Assembly (NCBI GenBank): GCA_045596925.1
Contig: JAZODH010000095.1
Location: 1-8,488 of the forward strand
From: SIG710 sp045596925
Lineage (GTDB): Bacteria > Bacillota > Clostridia > Oscillospirales > CAG-272
DNA: 8,488 bases
Reading direction: 5' to 3'
Every line of letters begins with the position of its first letter. Within the stretch, counting starts at the first letter, position 1. The translations under genes were made by a program, and so were the position numbers. The notes below the pieces were generated by a model that saw nothing but the letters and a program-made list of their open reading frames with translations, was not told the DNA's origin and searched no databases. Of the stretch, positions 1 to 6,249 are shown piece by piece.

Positions 1-282
1 TCCCTGCTCGGTTGCGACCTTCGCTTCAGGGAGAAGCGTTCCGTCCAGCTTTTTCAATGCTTGGCAGGACAGCGGCAAGTCATTTTCACTCTCGCAGAGC
101 ACCGAACAAACGAACAGAATCGCGTCGTTTTTCCTTGCGTCGATCGACCTTTTATAAAGACGGAATGCGAAGTCGGAGCTGTCGAGCCCCGCCTTCGCAA
201 TACGCCGCCGAGCCATCTCGAATATTTCGGAATCGTCGGCTTCAAAGGGGATTTTTATGCTGTTTAAGAGAATTTTTGTCAT
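1..282 (-). CDS. FAD-dependent dehydrogenase of COG2509 type, N-terminal 94 codons only (gene runs off the left edge)
   Basis: Reading the minus strand from the ATG at 282-280 gives 94 codons without a stop down to base 1, so the rest of the gene is outside the window. The protein starts MTKILLNSIKIPFEADDSEI and contains RLYKRSIDARKNDAILFVCS at residues 41-60. From memory, a [FI]xxxKRSxDARKK segment followed by a beta strand marks the small N-terminal domain that precedes the Rossmann FAD-binding domain in the uncharacterised COG2509 dehydrogenases. The FAD motif itself would lie beyond the edge and cannot be seen. The start overlaps the cdaR stop (ATGA, 279-282), and only a weak GGTAGAAG lies upstream, so translation is probably coupled to cdaR. 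In several Clostridia, as I recall, a gene of this type sits between cdaR and glmM, so glmM may be the next gene to the left. The biochemical role of the family is not known to me. Confidence 0.8.
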   Translation of the reverse strand, partial: MTKILLNSIKIPFEADDSEIFEMARRRIAKAGLDSSDFAFRLYKRSIDARKNDAILFVCSVLCESENDLPLSCQALKKLDGTLLPEAKVATEQG

Positions 283-1583
283 TTTACTTCTACCGTGCTC
301 ACCAATATCTGCGCGGTGTTCATGCCTACGGGGAACAGCGTGAAATTGGTCTCACTCGCCAAAGCCACCCTTACCGTAGCGGACGTGGGCGTACCGGGGG
401 TTAGAGTGGTGGCGTCGAGGGACAGTTTGAACATATCCGCCGTAACCCTCCTTGAATAGCCGTTTGCCACAATACAAGTCACCTCAAAGGTCTTATTTTC
501 GAATGAGTAAGTACATCCCGAGGGCACCTTAACGTCGATATCGGCAGTATTAAGCGTGACACTTATTTTCTCGGTCTTCACCAGCTCAACCTTGCGCTGT
601 ATCTTCTCGTTCAGGTTGACCGCCACCACTCCGTCCTCCAAAATGGGGTTTACCATTCCGGTTGAAACGGTGTCAAGGGTGGTCTCGTCGATCTCGGGAA
701 GGTGCACCTCGTTTATCTCTTCCAATCGGCGGGGGTCACCGCGCAGAGTTATCTGAGAAGGTGTCGTGGTGATCTTCACGTTTGCACTCTTTATCCATCC
801 GTACTTAAAGCTTGAAACAAGCGGGACCGTCTTTTCGGTATAGACCTTGACATCAACGCCGACCTTGGAGACATCGCTTGAAAAATATTCGCTGTCAACG
901 ACCTTTCCGTCCTCGTCAACAAAGGTTATATCTCCGCGCTGGCTGAACCCTGCGTCGATCGTTCCGAGATCAACGTAGACCTTTGCACTTTTGATGTTAT
1001 CAAGCACGCTCTTTGCGCCCTTTACGGTCACAAATTCGGTATCGGTCACGATCTCGTAGCTATACGAATCGGGAAGAATATCGTAGGTCTCGTCAACCTC
1101 CACGGGGATATCTATCTCGTCGTTTTCGTCAATGAAAACACGTATACTTGACGGGGATACGACGTATTCGTATCTATCCGCGCCATGGACGTTTACATCC
1201 AACTTGATCCTTCCCGAGGCCGTCACCTCGGAAACGTCAACGTATGCAGTCAGCTCATCGTCGTCCAAGCGGTTTATCCTGTTTTTGGGTCCGCTCACCG
1301 AAACGGTTATCCGATCGGTATATTCGCCGAACACCGCCAATCCACTTCGCGCAAGATCCGCCTCGCCGTCGATCTCGAGGGTGATGTCGCTGAACTCGCG
1401 GGTAATGACCTCCACATTATTATCGGACAGATCCAGCCAGATAAAGAAGGACACCAAAAGACAGCAGGCATAGATCAGCACCGACAGCAGACGAAAAGAG
1501 CGGTTGCCCACCTTGAAGGTCTTGTCGGCCACGTACTTCTTCGCATTATCCAATTTTTCTTGAATTTTATGTTGATCGTTCAT
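279..1583 (-). CDS. cdaR: CdaR-like YbbR-domain protein, membrane-anchored regulator of the diadenylate cyclase
   Basis: This 434-residue protein has a short cytoplasmic N terminus, one membrane segment (about residues 33-50, ending FFIWLDL) and a long beta-rich outer part. The outer part shows repeated YbbR units: TVSVSGPKNRI...YVDVSEVTASG (about 93-124), TVKGAKSVLDNI...VYVDLGTIDAG (about 186-212), ITLRGDPRRLEEI... (about 278-312) and a weaker C-terminal unit. The G-x-x-x-x-[IL] turn followed by VD[LV]S...G is the YbbR signature. In Firmicutes, CdaR binds the membrane cyclase CdaA and modulates its activity; that function is taken from the family. It lies 45 bp downstream of cdaA. An ATG at 1595 would add four residues, but it has no ribosome site. 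The ATG at 1583 has GGAG six bases upstream, so I chose that start. Confidence 0.88.
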   Translation of the reverse strand: MNDQHKIQEKLDNAKKYVADKTFKVGNRSFRLLSVLIYACCLLVSFFIWLDLSDNNVEVITREFSDITLEIDGEADLARSGLAVFGEYTDRITVSVSGPKNRINRLDDDELTAYVDVSEVTASGRIKLDVNVHGADRYEYVVSPSSIRVFIDENDEIDIPVEVDETYDILPDSYSYEIVTDTEFVTVKGAKSVLDNIKSAKVYVDLGTIDAGFSQRGDITFVDEDGKVVDSEYFSSDVSKVGVDVKVYTEKTVPLVSSFKYGWIKSANVKITTTPSQITLRGDPRRLEEINEVHLPEIDETTLDTVSTGMVNPILEDGVVAVNLNEKIQRKVELVKTEKISVTLNTADIDVKVPSGCTYSFENKTFEVTCIVANGYSRRVTADMFKLSLDATTLTPGTPTSATVRVALASETNFTLFPVGMNTAQILVSTVEVK

Positions 1584-1589
1584 AATAAT

Positions 1590-1593
1590 CTCC
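1590..1593 (-). promoter_or_regulatory. Ribosome binding site that fixes the cdaR start
   Basis: On the minus strand, GGAG (1593-1590) is followed by six bases (ATTATT) and the ATG at 1583-1581. The in-frame ATG at 1595 overlaps this GGAG and has only an A-rich, GG-poor stretch before it. This supports MNDQHK as the N terminus rather than MEIIMNDQHK. Confidence 0.7.
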
Positions 1594-1628
1594 ATTCGGT
1601 TTTTGAGATTTTACTGCCACGGTCAGTG

Positions 1629-2516
1629 TCAGCGCTTTGCCTTCTTCGTCTTCTTTTTCGCCGCGTTTTTCTCTCCCTGGTTTTCGTTTTCCTTCACAAG
1701 ACGCTTAACGAGGATCCTTCTGAGACTCTCTGCCGTCAGTCCTTCGTCAAGCTCTCCCTCGTGGGCAAAGGAGATCTTTCCCGTCTCCTCCGAAACAACA
1801 ACGGCGATACAGCCGCTCTCGTGCTCGGTGGCACCAACCGCCGCCTTATGTCTCGAACCCAGATCAAGAGCAAGGTCGGGGTTATTGGATATTTCATCGA
1901 AAAGAACTCTCGCAAGAGAGATCCTGAAATCGCTTATGAATACGGCTCCGTCGTGGAGGGGTGAATTTTTAAAGAAAATATTCTGAATCAGCTCATCCGA
2001 AATATCGGCGTTGATATTCACCGCCTTCATTTCGTCATAGGGATTGAGCTGGTCGCCGAAAACGATAAGAGCACCCACTTTCTTTTTCGACATACTGTCA
2101 ACGGCATTGCATATCTCAAAGACAGCCTCCTCCTGTTCGTTTTTGGTCACTAAAACGTTCTTCAGTCTGAACTTTTGACCTGCGTTACCAAGATTTTCAA
2201 GCAAAGAGCGAAGCTCCGGCTGGAATATGACCACAAGGGCCACCACACCGAATTGCATTACCTTTTCAAGAATGAAGAAGGTCGCACTCAGATTGAACAG
2301 ATAAGCCGCCACGACTACCAAAAGGAACGCAAAAATGCCCAGAAGCAATTTACCCGAGCGTTTTTTCATTATTCCAAGGCAGAATATGACACAGATATAC
2401 AAAAGCAGCGAAAGCACCAGGATATCCACAATGCTCAGCAGCACCTGGAAAAGATCAAATCTTGACCCCAGGTTCTTTACAAAATCAAAAAAAGTATTCT
2501 CGGCGTTCAATGTCAT
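1629..2516 (-). CDS. cdaA: Membrane diadenylate cyclase CdaA (DisA_N / DAC domain)
   Basis: This 295-residue protein should make cyclic di-AMP from two ATP at the membrane. The N-terminal third has three hydrophobic segments (about 25-48, 58-76 and 83-98), as in CdaA/YbbP. A DAC domain follows (about 100-255). DGA is at 189-191 in SPLHDGAVFISD, the phosphate-binding RHR position reads SRHKAAVG (222-228), and VVSEETGKISFA is at 240-251. DGA and RHR are the two defining DAC motifs. Two points differ from the usual sequence: RHR is RHK, and the FERxTxL segment before the DGA motif reads VFGDQLNPYDEM (152-163). The C terminus is a lysine-rich tail (KNAAKKKTKKAKR). The start has GGAGGGGA about ten bases upstream and a near-consensus promoter. 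cdaR follows directly, which is the standard partner gene. c-di-AMP usually controls potassium and osmolyte balance and cell-wall homeostasis. Confidence 0.92.
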   Translation of the reverse strand: MTLNAENTFFDFVKNLGSRFDLFQVLLSIVDILVLSLLLYICVIFCLGIMKKRSGKLLLGIFAFLLVVVAAYLFNLSATFFILEKVMQFGVVALVVIFQPELRSLLENLGNAGQKFRLKNVLVTKNEQEEAVFEICNAVDSMSKKKVGALIVFGDQLNPYDEMKAVNINADISDELIQNIFFKNSPLHDGAVFISDFRISLARVLFDEISNNPDLALDLGSRHKAAVGATEHESGCIAVVVSEETGKISFAHEGELDEGLTAESLRRILVKRLVKENENQGEKNAAKKKTKKAKR

Positions 2517-2563
2517 TGTTGCGTCCCCTCCGTTTTGGGCATGAGAATCGAGTTTTATATTAT

Positions 2564-2592
2564 ATTATAACATATCTATATAATAAATGCAA
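2564..2592 (-). promoter_or_regulatory. Sigma-A promoter of the cdaA-cdaR operon
   Basis: On the minus strand, TTGCAT (2592-2587) and a perfect TATAAT (2569-2564) are separated by exactly 17 bases. The spacer and the bases downstream are very AT-rich. Transcription would begin near 2557, giving a leader of about 40 bases to the cdaA ATG at 2516. The next gene upstream on this strand ends in a terminator just before the -35 box, so this should be an independent promoter. Confidence 0.82.
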
Positions 2593-2604
2593 GTGGGTAA
2601 GAGC

Positions 2605-2642
2605 AAAAAAACGGGTGTCGGCGAAAAACCGACACCCGTTTT
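2605..2642 (-). terminator. Intrinsic terminator of the lipoprotein gene
   Basis: Bases 2608-2621 and 2629-2642 are perfectly complementary (14 bp, core CGGGTGTCGG / CCGACACCCG) around a 7-base loop. On the minus strand the stem runs into a T tract covering 2611-2605, so it terminates transcripts of the gene ending at 2651. The opposite strand has only a short T run after the stem, so plus-strand termination is less likely. Confidence 0.9.
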
Positions 2643-2650
2643 CGAAAAAA

Positions 2651-3178
2651 TCATTTTACAGTGAACAGAACTGCCTCGAAATTCTGATTTGCAAAGGAAT
2701 CATTTGCACAGACCAGATTAAGTCCGAAGTCCTCTGCGCTTGCATCGATAATATCAAAAGCCAAAGTAAAGAGTACGCCGTCACCCGTTATGTTACCGGC
2801 ATTGGACCAGATCGCGCTAGCATTGGTGAACGCTGACTTATCCTCGTACTGCTGAATGTTGGACGTGATGCTCTCATAGTCGATCACATCGGATGCCGTA
2901 AATTCTCTTACAGTGCACTTTGTGTTGTCAAATTCAAGGTTGAGAACAAAAGCAGCAATGCCGGGGTTCTCTGCGATAACCGCCGAAACGTAAAGAGTGG
3001 ACCCGTCGATCTGAGTCTGAAGCTCGATGGTTCCGCCTTCGACCTCTACCTGAGATTCGTATGCGGGAGCCTCGTCAGTGTCTGTCTCTTTTCCGTCATT
3101 TTCGTTGTTCTTTCCGCAAGCGGCGAAGCAACAAAGCGCAAGCGTAAGTACCAAAACAGTTGCTAAAAAGCGTTTCAT
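2651..3178 (-). CDS. Secreted lipoprotein with a cohesin-like domain
   Basis: This is a 175-residue protein. The N terminus MKRFLATVLVLTLALCCFAAC is a lipoprotein signal peptide with a lipobox FAAC, so Cys21 is the likely lipidated residue after signal peptidase II cleavage. A polar, acidic linker follows (about 22-45). The remainder is all beta strands and resembles the cohesin fold: TLYVSAVIAENPGIAAFVLNLEFDNTKCTV (about 60-90) and IWSNAGNITGDGVLFTLAFDI (about 123-143), typical of cohesin strands around the hydrophobic core. Cohesins classically bind dockerins in cellulosomes, but isolated cohesin-like domains also occur on lipoproteins of unknown function in Clostridia. No dockerin, SLH or sortase motif is present. 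GGAGG lies nine bases before the ATG. The gene is a single transcription unit with its own promoter and terminator. The fold assignment is by eye; the ligand is unknown. Confidence 0.75.
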   Translation of the reverse strand: MKRFLATVLVLTLALCCFAACGKNNENDGKETDTDEAPAYESQVEVEGGTIELQTQIDGSTLYVSAVIAENPGIAAFVLNLEFDNTKCTVREFTASDVIDYESITSNIQQYEDKSAFTNASAIWSNAGNITGDGVLFTLAFDIIDASAEDFGLNLVCANDSFANQNFEAVLFTVK

Positions 3179-3244
3179 GAAGAATTACCTCCGTTTGTGA
3201 GTTATTTTCGTTATTTGGTTCTCGGAATCAACTTCCATGCTTTA

Positions 3245-3272
3245 ATTATACCATATTTTGCGGTTTTGTCAA
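3245..3272 (-). promoter_or_regulatory. Consensus sigma-A promoter of the lipoprotein gene
   Basis: The minus strand shows perfect TTGACA (3272-3267) and perfect TATAAT (3250-3245) with a 16-base spacer. Transcription would begin near 3238, leaving a leader of about 60 bases before the ATG at 3178. It is one base short of the ideal spacing but otherwise a consensus promoter, implying strong and probably constitutive expression. Confidence 0.85.
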
Positions 3273-3313
3273 GTGGCAATCTTCGAGAACGGAAAAAACC
3301 AAAAATAAACGTT

Positions 3314-3325
3314 TTTTTGCACGAT
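3314..3325 (-). promoter_or_regulatory. Candidate binding site for the AraC-family regulator, upstream of its own gene
   Basis: Read on the minus strand this is ATCGTGCAAAAA, identical to the 12 bases at 4192-4203 in the operator of the downstream operon. It ends four bases before the -35 box of the regulator promoter. A 12-base match within two regulatory regions linked to one regulator is unlikely to be chance, although the A run contributes low-complexity bases (core ATCGTGCA). Weaker lookalikes are CTGCATCAT at 3340-3348 and GTGCAAAAA at 3378-3386. The proposed role is autoregulation. Confidence 0.5.
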
Positions 3326-3329
3326 ACGC

Positions 3330-3358
3330 TTGATTTTTTCTGCATCATCTGTTACAAT
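3330..3358 (+). promoter_or_regulatory. Sigma-A promoter of the AraC-family regulator gene
   Basis: TTGATT (3330-3335) and TACAAT (3353-3358) are separated by 17 bases. Transcription would start near 3365, about 23 bases before the ATG at 3388, with GGAG at 3373-3376 as the ribosome site. The candidate regulator site lies immediately upstream of the -35 box. The stretch between this promoter and the divergent lipoprotein promoter (3273-3313) holds no gene. Confidence 0.72.
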
Positions 3359-3387
3359 TAAGAAAAATAATCGGAGAGTGCAAAAAA

Positions 3388-4206
3388 ATGAAGACAATCC
3401 CCATTGAATTACTCGAAAGCGAAAAATTCGCTTTATACGACGTCTACGCGCAAAAGCACACCCCTATAAACCGAAGCATATATCACGAAAACGGACGGCT
3501 GCTCAACGGTTTTCTCTTTTTTGCAGAGGGAAGCGGGACATTTACACACGAGGGCAAAAGTATCTCGGTAAAGGAAGGCGGGCTGGTGTATCTCCCAAGC
3601 GGAGCGCGCCACAGGTACACTGCTACAAGCGAGAAGATCCTGCACATCAGGATCGATTTTCGCATTGAGGACGCCGCAGACGGACGGCAGATACTTTTTT
3701 CCGACACGCCCACTCTGCTCTTTGAATCGGTGTCCCCGAACATAAGAGAGCTCATCGAGCGGCTGGTGGAAAATTCGGCAAATCCCCGCGCGGGACAAAG
3801 GCTGAGAGGACGTGCCCTTCTCTCCACGCTTCTGGCAGAGATCGCAGATACGGTAAGAAATCTTCGGGCAGATCCCACGGAAAAAAAGATACTGCCGGGC
3901 ATTCGCTACGTTGAAGAAAATTATAATCGCGAGCTTGATCTGAAACACGCCGCGCAGCTGTGCGGGCTGAGCGAGTCAAGATTCAGAACGCTTTTCAGAC
4001 AGGCCAAGGAAATGTCTGCGCTCGAATACAGAGACAAGATCAGAACCGAAAAAGCCCGCGCCCTGTTGCTTTCCGGATTTTTGCGCATAGGCGAGATCGC
4101 GGACATGCTGGGATACGGAAGCGTCTACTATTTCAGCCGAAGCTTCAAGAGGGCAACGGGTGTCTCTCCGCTTCAGTACAAAAACAGTCAGATCGTGCAA
4201 AAATAA
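3388..4206 (+). CDS. AraC-family transcriptional regulator (cupin sensor plus double HTH)
   Basis: This 272-residue protein has the usual two-part layout. Residues about 15-95 form an AraC-type cupin: HENGRLLNGFLFFAEGSGTFTHEG and GGLVYLPSGARHRY, the latter being the conserved 'pxg..H.y' strand of the sugar-binding sensor. Residues about 168-268 form the HTH_18 DNA-binding domain. It has a first helix-turn-helix around DLKHAAQLCGLSESRFRTLF (184-203) and a second around RIGEIADMLGYGSVYYFSRSFKRATGVSPLQYK (233-265), the family's signature end. It lies 73 bp upstream of the dehydrogenase gene on the same strand with no terminator between, so it is very likely the local activator of the sugar-acid operon. 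Its last codons contain half of the proposed operator. The inducer is unknown; a free sugar or sugar acid is the natural guess. Confidence 0.92.
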   Translation: MKTIPIELLESEKFALYDVYAQKHTPINRSIYHENGRLLNGFLFFAEGSGTFTHEGKSISVKEGGLVYLPSGARHRYTATSEKILHIRIDFRIEDAADGRQILFSDTPTLLFESVSPNIRELIERLVENSANPRAGQRLRGRALLSTLLAEIADTVRNLRADPTEKKILPGIRYVEENYNRELDLKHAAQLCGLSESRFRTLFRQAKEMSALEYRDKIRTEKARALLLSGFLRIGEIADMLGYGSVYYFSRSFKRATGVSPLQYKNSQIVQK

Positions 4207-4219
4207 GTCAAATCGTGCA
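4186..4219 (+). promoter_or_regulatory. Tandem AraC-type operator (two 14-bp direct repeats)
   Basis: AGTCAGATCGTGCA (4186-4199) and AGTCAAATCGTGCA (4206-4219) are identical at 13 of 14 positions and start 20 bases apart, about two helical turns. The second copy ends directly against the -35 box at 4220. Dimeric AraC-family activators bind direct half-sites about 21 bp apart, with the proximal one touching the -35 (araI1/araI2 geometry), so this arrangement fits class-II activation. The first copy lies within the last codons of the regulator gene; the second begins at the final base of its stop codon. Confidence 0.75.
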
Positions 4220-4248
4220 TTTACACAGCCCTTCGTTTGTGGTAAAAT
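4220..4248 (+). promoter_or_regulatory. Promoter of the dehydrogenase-dehydratase-aldolase-glycosidase operon
   Basis: TTTACA (4220-4225) and TAAAAT (4243-4248) are separated by 17 bases. Both hexamers deviate by one base from consensus. Transcription would begin near 4255, leaving a leader of about 25 bases with GGAGGG at 4268-4273 before the ATG at 4280. The direct repeats end exactly at the -35 box, which argues for control by the adjacent regulator. Confidence 0.72.
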
Positions 4249-4279
4249 CCAAGTAATGGAAACAAACGGAGGGCTAAAA

Positions 4280-5062
4280 ATGAATAAGGTCATATTTATT
4301 ACGGGCGCCACAAAGAATACCGGACTTGCCATTGCCGAAAAATTTGCAGAAAACGGTTACGACGTGGCGCTCACAAGCAGAAGAGCGGATGATGCTCAAA
4401 GGACCGCCTCATATCTCTCGGAAAAATACGGCATAAAAGCAGTGGGTTACGCTCTCGAGCTTCAGAGCGTTGAGGCTATAAAGGAAGTTTTCGCCTCGGT
4501 CCGCTGCGATTTCGGACGGCTTGACGTTTTCGTGGGAAACAGCGCAAATCTGGGTGTCGATGTTGACACGCTGAACGCCACCGAGCAGGATTTTGACGAC
4601 GTAACGGACGTAAATTTCAAAGGAAATTTCTTCTGCGCTCAGCAATCGGCTCTTATAATGAAGGAAAACGAAGGCGGGTCCATCGTTATGATCGGCTCGG
4701 TCCATGCAAAGCAATCTATCTGGGGACGTGTGCTCTACACCGCCTCAAAGGGCGCAATGATATCCATGGTCCGCTCCATGGCGTACGAGCTGGGCGAGTT
4801 CGGGATACGCGCGAACACTATTCTTGCAGGTGCAATACACACCGAGCGTTGGGACGTGCAGACCCCCGAGGAAACTGCACGCAGGCGGGCTCAGTACCCC
4901 GCAGGACGCGAGTCCTTCGGGCATGAGATCGCAAACGGCGCGTTTTATCTCGGAACCGACCTTTCCGCCACCGTCACGGGCACGGAGCTGACCATCGATT
5001 CGGGAATCTCCATCTGCCTGCTTCCATACAAAAAGCATTACACACAGGAGGATCAAAAATGA
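4280..5062 (+). CDS. Short-chain dehydrogenase/reductase, probably sugar or sugar-acid oxidising
   Basis: This 260-residue classical-length SDR has a Rossmann fold with a nucleotide motif at 8-16 (TGATKNTGL), catalytic Asn112 (VNFKGN), Ser140 (MIGSVH), Tyr153 and Lys157 (YTASK). The C-terminal GTELTIDSGIS (234-244) is the usual SDR end. Arg34-Arg35 after the second strand would favour NADP(H), an inference only. Two motifs are unusual: the middle glycine of TGxxxGxG is Asn13, and the NNAG motif reads GNSAN (86-90). The start at 4280 is set by GGAGGG six bases upstream; the in-frame ATG at 4256 lies at the predicted transcription start and has no ribosome site. The stop overlaps the next ATG (ATGA). 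From its place beside a sugar-acid dehydratase it probably oxidises an aldose to a lactone or aldonate, or interconverts a keto-acid. The substrate is not readable from sequence. Confidence 0.88.
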   Translation: MNKVIFITGATKNTGLAIAEKFAENGYDVALTSRRADDAQRTASYLSEKYGIKAVGYALELQSVEAIKEVFASVRCDFGRLDVFVGNSANLGVDVDTLNATEQDFDDVTDVNFKGNFFCAQQSALIMKENEGGSIVMIGSVHAKQSIWGRVLYTASKGAMISMVRSMAYELGEFGIRANTILAGAIHTERWDVQTPEETARRRAQYPAGRESFGHEIANGAFYLGTDLSATVTGTELTIDSGISICLLPYKKHYTQEDQK

Positions 5063-6249
5063 AGATCACAGACGTAAAAATTTACACGCTTGACGCTTAT
5101 CGCACCAACTGGGCATTCGTAAAGGTAGAGACCGACGAGGGGCTTTACGGCTGGGGCGAGGCATCTCTCGGAACAAACGAACAGGCGCTTGAGGGCATGA
5201 TAGCAGACCTTCGTCGTCTGACCGTGGGCAGAAATCCCCTTGAGATCGAAAAGTTCCTCTTTGAGGTCTACCGCGACATTTACTGGAAAGGCGGCGCTGT
5301 TCTCATGAGCGCCATCAGCGGAATCGAGATCGCTCTTTGGGACATTATGGGTAAGTATTTTAACACTCCTACATACACGTTTTTTGGCGGCAAGATGCGT
5401 GACAAGGTCAAAATGTACGCAAATGCGTGGTTCATCGACGCGAGAACTCCCGAGGAGTTTGCAAAAAAAGCCAAGCAAACTGTCGACCTTGGCGTAAAGG
5501 CTCTGAAATGGGATCCTTTTGGAGCCTCTCACATGACCATTTCAAGAGAGCAGATGGAAAAATCGGTGAACATCGTGGGCGCGGTCAGAGAGGCTGTGGG
5601 CCCCTACGTTGACCTGCTTATCGAGTGTCACGGACGCTTCAATCCAACGACTGCCATTGAAATTTCTCGTGAGCTTGAGCAGTTCAAGCCCATGGTAATG
5701 GAAGAGCCCTGTGTTCCCGACAACATTTCGTCCACCGCGTACGTCCGCTCAAAGTCCAAGATCGCAATCGCGGCAGGCGAGCGAGCTTACACCAAGTACG
5801 CTTTCCAGGAAATGTTTGAAAAGGACGCAGTTGACCTGGTTCAGCCCGACGTGTTCCACACAGGAGGTCTGCTTGAGGGCAAGAAGATCGCGGCAATGGC
5901 CGAGGCAAAGCATCTTATGATGTCCTTTCACAATCCCTCGGGCCCCATTTCAAATGCCGCCATCCTCCAGCTTGCGGCGGCCGTTCCCAACTTTGTTATC
6001 CACGAGATCATGCTGACGGACGGTTCTTTCAGAAAGTCTATCACAAACGAGGAGGTCGTGTTCGAAGACGGCTACATTATGATCCCCGACAAGCCCGGAC
6101 TTGGCATTGACGTAAATGTGGAGGAGGTGCTCAAGCGCCCCTACACCCCCAGAAATCTCCGTCACTACACGGGCGCAGTGACCGACATTCGCCCGAAAAA
6201 CGACACATTCTATTACTTCAAAGGCTTGGAGGACAAGATCTATGAGTAA
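5059..6249 (+). CDS. Enolase-superfamily sugar-acid dehydratase (gluconate/galactonate dehydratase type)
   Basis: This 396-residue protein is a member of the mandelate racemase / acid-sugar dehydratase branch, and should remove water from an aldonate to give a 2-keto-3-deoxy acid. An N-terminal capping domain (about 1-125; GLYGWGEAS, GIEIALWDIMGK, YTFFGGKMRDKV) precedes the TIM barrel. Metal ligands are probably Glu189 (LLIECHGRF), a Glu of MEEP (215/216) and Glu241 (AAGER). His191 is the acid-sugar dehydratase histidine, and Asp264 (QPD) with His291 (FHNPSGPISNA) forms the dyad. The ALKWDPFG (148-155) and IExHGRFN segments recall the archaeal gluconate/galactonate dehydratase GnaD more than E. 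coli DgoD, judged from memory. AGGAGG (5046-5051) precedes the start, which overlaps the SDR stop by 4 bp. Substrate stereochemistry cannot be settled; other aldonates such as fuconate or arabinonate remain possible. Confidence 0.9.
   Translation: MKITDVKIYTLDAYRTNWAFVKVETDEGLYGWGEASLGTNEQALEGMIADLRRLTVGRNPLEIEKFLFEVYRDIYWKGGAVLMSAISGIEIALWDIMGKYFNTPTYTFFGGKMRDKVKMYANAWFIDARTPEEFAKKAKQTVDLGVKALKWDPFGASHMTISREQMEKSVNIVGAVREAVGPYVDLLIECHGRFNPTTAIEISRELEQFKPMVMEEPCVPDNISSTAYVRSKSKIAIAAGERAYTKYAFQEMFEKDAVDLVQPDVFHTGGLLEGKKIAAMAEAKHLMMSFHNPSGPISNAAILQLAAAVPNFVIHEIMLTDGSFRKSITNEEVVFEDGYIMIPDKPGLGIDVNVEEVLKRPYTPRNLRHYTGAVTDIRPKNDTFYYFKGLEDKIYE

Noticed and set aside
54..245. 63-codon open frame on the minus strand
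   Set aside because: It is a frame-shifted shadow of the FAD-dependent protein gene, whose true frame from 282 matches the family motif KRSIDARK.
1185..1964. 259-codon open frame on the plus strand across cdaR and cdaA
   Set aside because: It lies opposite two well-supported genes, has no family resemblance and no ribosome site; it reflects codon bias on the other strand.
3218..3290. 7-bp inverted repeat GTTCTCG (3218-3224) / CGAGAAC (3284-3290) around the lipoprotein promoter
   Set aside because: Short arms about 60 bp apart are expected by chance in such a region, and the flanks do not extend the match.
4160..4279. Longer N terminus for the SDR starting inside the regulator gene
   Set aside because: The Rossmann fold begins at MNKVIFITGA and GGAGGG precedes 4280; the extension would include the operator and promoter.
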